From an uncultured Eubacterium sp. (GTDB lineage Bacteria > Bacillota > Clostridia > Peptostreptococcales > Anaerovoracaceae), in assembly GCA_937900695.1 (NCBI GenBank), contig CALCFD010000028.1, forward strand, positions 72,489 through 136,488: a DNA stretch of 64,000 bases, read 5' to 3'. Below, piece by piece: positions 62,371 to 64,000 of the stretch. A program made the position numbers and the translations under genes. The notes below the pieces were generated by a model. It ran no database searches, had not been told where the DNA came from, and was given only the letters and a program-made list of their open reading frames with translations. The first letter of the stretch is position 1. The number at the start of each line of letters is the position of its first letter.

Positions 62371-63480
62371 TTACTCCTTTCCACCAGCTTTGTAACTATA
62401 CACTGGCTTTAGGATCTTAGTTATCTTTACAGTGTCTCCTATAGCCTCTTTTATTTCATCGAGCCTTCTGTAAGCAAAGGGAGATTCTTCTAAAGTATCT
62501 TTTCCAATAATAGATGTGTATACACCTTTCATTTCTTTTTTGTATTCAGATACTGTATGGTTGTTTTTAACATCGCTTCTGCTAAAAACTCTGCCTGCTC
62601 CATGAGGTGCTGAATAATTCCACTTAGGATTTCCAAGGCCTTCACATAAGAGAATGCCATCTTTCATATTAATAGGGATAGCAACTTCCTTACCTTTTAT
62701 TGCAGACACAGCGCCTTTTCTTAGTATTAGGCTGTTATCGATATAATTGTGAATTGTTTCTCCTGTATCTAAAATCTTCCATTTCATAGTTTTAGCAATA
62801 TCATTTAGTATGATTTGTCTATTTAATCTGGCATATTCAGTTACTATTTCCTGATCATAAATATATTCTTCCATCAACCTTTCTTCTAGGTAAGTCATTT
62901 CAAAAGGAATCTCAACACCATTTCTTTTAAGTTCCTTTTGGCCTTCTTTCAAATAGTATTCTGCAACTGCTTTGCCTAAATATCTGCTACCGCTATGTAC
63001 AAATACATATAGGTAGCCTTCTTCATCTTTATCTACTTCTATGAAATGATTACCACTTCCAAGAGTTCCAAGGCTTTTTCTTGCCTTATCTTCGTGTATA
63101 TATTTTTTACAGTAAAGTTTTTCTAGTGGAAATTCATCACTAAGAGTATGAGCAACTTTTCTACTATCAAAGCCTGAAGGAATTATTCTTTTAATTGTTT
63201 TATCTAACTGCTGAAACTCTATTTTCTTTGTTTTGATTTTAATATATGACACACCACATCCTATATCTGTTCCAATAAGAGAGGGCATGACTTTGTCTTT
63301 TACAGTCATAGTTAGTCCAACAGGGCCAACTTTTCCTGGATGTACATCAGGCATCATACAAATTTCACTACCTAATGCAGCCTCACTATCACAGATCATC
63401 TTTACCTGTGCCTTTGCATATTCTTCAGCTGTCTCTGAATATATTACAGCCGAAGTGTATTTTCCATTAATTTTTTGCAT
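62371..63480 (-). CDS. rtcB: RNA ligase RtcB (PrfH-associated type)
   Basis: This 369-residue GTP- and Mn-dependent ligase joins RNA 3'-phosphate and 5'-OH ends. Motifs: MMPDVHPGKVGPVG, IGTDIGCGV (metal Cys and Asp), GSGNHFIEV and HSGSRYLG (His). It has the C-terminal HGAGRVFSRSD region with the guanylylated histidine. It is shorter than classical RtcB and of the type encoded with PrfH. ATG 63480 is preceded by GGAGGT; the frame continues to 63510, but without a ribosome binding site. Confidence 0.95.
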   Translation of the reverse strand: MQKINGKYTSAVIYSETAEEYAKAQVKMICDSEAALGSEICMMPDVHPGKVGPVGLTMTVKDKVMPSLIGTDIGCGVSYIKIKTKKIEFQQLDKTIKRIIPSGFDSRKVAHTLSDEFPLEKLYCKKYIHEDKARKSLGTLGSGNHFIEVDKDEEGYLYVFVHSGSRYLGKAVAEYYLKEGQKELKRNGVEIPFEMTYLEERLMEEYIYDQEIVTEYARLNRQIILNDIAKTMKWKILDTGETIHNYIDNSLILRKGAVSAIKGKEVAIPINMKDGILLCEGLGNPKWNYSAPHGAGRVFSRSDVKNNHTVSEYKKEMKGVYTSIIGKDTLEESPFAYRRLDEIKEAIGDTVKITKILKPVYSYKAGGKE

Positions 63481-63500
63481 TAAAAAAGTACCTCCAAAAT

Positions 63501-63585
63501 AGAGATACAAATTGTCTAAATATGTATTTTATTGCATATGAAATTATGCCTCTTGACTGTACTTAGTAAGGACAATTTGTTCTCT
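63501..63585 (-). repeat. Long inverted repeat linking the leader ORF to the rtcB ribosome binding site
   Basis: AGAGATACAAATTGTC (63501-63516) and GACAATTTGTTCTCT (63571-63585) are inverted copies apart from one extra base. In the mRNA the first arm lies inside the leader ORF and the second ends six bases before the rtcB GGAGG. Confidence 0.75.
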
Positions 63586-63636
63586 TTGTATAGTTATAAA
63601 CTTGTTTTTCATTTTCATATTTTTTGTATTCATCAT
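63544..63636 (-). CDS. 30-codon leader ORF upstream of rtcB-prfH
   Basis: The frame reads MMNTKNMKMKNKFITIQREQ then IVLTKYSQEA. GAAAGGAGGACAATT precedes the ATG at 63636, as good a ribosome binding site as any in the window. It lies 34 bases downstream of a consensus promoter and 63 bases before rtcB. The arm of a long inverted repeat falls within its codons QREQIV. It may be a regulatory leader peptide. No homologue is recognised. Confidence 0.5.
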   Translation of the reverse strand: MMNTKNMKMKNKFITIQREQIVLTKYSQEA

Positions 63637-63678
63637 AATTGTCCTCCTTTCGGTTCTTTATATTAACTTACGGCATAT

Positions 63679-63707
63679 AGTATATGTTTTATATATTATT
63701 TTGTCAA
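63679..63707 (-). promoter_or_regulatory. Consensus promoter of the leader-rtcB-prfH operon
   Basis: On the minus strand TTGACA (63707-63702) and TATACT (63684-63679) are separated by exactly 17 bases. Confidence 0.8.
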
Positions 63708-63821
63708 GTAGTATTTATTGATGTAAATAAAAGCCTACCACTTCTGTGTGACCTTATTTCAACGAAAAACTTTTTATTTCCGCGCTGAACTATATAACAA
63801 CGAAAACGGTAAACTCGTACA

Positions 63822-63984
63822 CTCTTAGATTAAACCTAAGGGTAACAGTGAACATATTATATATAAAAATGGTTAATTTCATCCACCTTCCCTGAGGATG
63901 CCAACAGCCTATTTTCTCAGAGGTGTACATATGATAGCGAAAATCCGGTCAAGTCCTAAAGGTGGTGTAAATTCCCTGTCATAT
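63822..63984. other. Possible structured RNA region at the window edge
   Basis: Several stems are visible: CTCTTAG/CTAAGGG (63822-63828/63836-63842), CCACCTT/AAGGTGG (63883-63889/63959-63965) with CTGAG/CTCAG nested inside it, and ATATGATAG/CTGTCATAT (63929-63937/63976-63984) crossing the second stem. The crossing pair is either a pseudoknot or an alternative fold. No known family was recognised, and the strand is uncertain. Confidence 0.3.
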
Positions 63985-64000
63985 AATTTAGTCATCCTTT

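Noticed and set aside
63909..64000. Minus-strand open frame (MTKLYDREFTPPLG) entering from the window edge
   Set aside because: Only 28 codons before a stop, no recognised family, and it overlaps the possible structured RNA. The context beyond the edge is unknown.
63881..64000. Cobalamin or TPP riboswitch at the window end
   Set aside because: Some words (GGTG-AAATTCC, CTGAG, GATGCCAA) look similar, but their order does not match either consensus.
1..64000. rRNA and tRNA genes, group I/II introns, insertion sequences
   Set aside because: No conserved rRNA blocks, no tRNA cloverleaf with T-loop GTTCGA-type sequence and no transposase frame was seen on either strand by eye.

Overview
The window is AT-rich, densely coded DNA from a low-GC Gram-positive anaerobe, most likely a member of the Clostridia. 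Pointers are strong AGGAGG-type ribosome binding sites, reverse rubrerythrin and ferritin, Rex, a 2[4Fe-4S] ferredoxin, an FMN riboswitch with RibU, ApbE, PucR-type regulation and many secreted Lys-rich surface proteins. A family within Clostridia (for example the Family XIII / Peptostreptococcales neighbourhood) is only a guess. No rRNA or tRNA gene and no CRISPR array was seen.

Layout. 1-4.9 kb: end of a purine operon (purN end, a PurF-like protein without the catalytic cysteine, purH, purD) followed by ferritin. 5.2-16.6 kb: envelope and surface genes: a frameshifted L,D-transpeptidase, a 1266-residue beta-helix surface protein, metG, a secreted metallophosphatase with a possible phosphate-responsive promoter, and a YibE/F membrane protein. 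16.7-28.4 kb: housekeeping: ureohydrolase, tatD, tilS, ftsH, a PucR regulator, coaX, dus, a Nudix hydrolase, rubrerythrin, NifU-like and PepV. 28.5-39.7 kb: two paralogous ArsB/NhaD-type transporters flank a flavin block: FMN riboswitch-ribU, tsaE (probably leaderless), apbE, an AraC regulator, a surface protein with three FMN-attachment motifs and a near-identical tandem repeat, and a ferric-reductase-like membrane protein. I read this as an ApbE-dependent extracytosolic electron-transfer system and as the most interesting locus. 40-48.4 kb: tsaB-rimI-tsaD-ABC-F, acpP-rex, a short ferredoxin gene, a P-loop/Asp23 fusion, an OGG-type glycosylase, NfeD and an SPFH protein. 48.4-51.5 kb: a manganese (yybP-ykoY) riboswitch in front of a CNNM/CorC-type protein, a deleted mntP pseudogene, YitT and YbjQ.

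51.5-64 kb is an accessory region carried mostly on the minus strand: small membrane proteins, lipoproteins, an acetyltransferase, a flavodoxin-like reductase, remnants of an integrase/excisionase pair, a full-length orphan BREX-type PglX methyltransferase, a MerR remnant, and an RtcB-PrfH RNA-repair/ribosome-rescue pair. Its leader contains a 30-codon ORF and a long inverted repeat that look like an attenuation device.

How the parts fit: RibU imports riboflavin under FMN control. ApbE attaches FMN to threonines of the exported multi-domain protein. The haem-type membrane protein would pass electrons to it, and the AraC protein divergent from the pair is the obvious candidate regulator. Manganese handling seems to have moved from MntP (now a relic) to the riboswitch-controlled CNNM protein or to a paralogue elsewhere. 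Many starts were corrected by ribosome binding sites, and most gene ends are marked by clear intrinsic terminators, several serving convergent genes.
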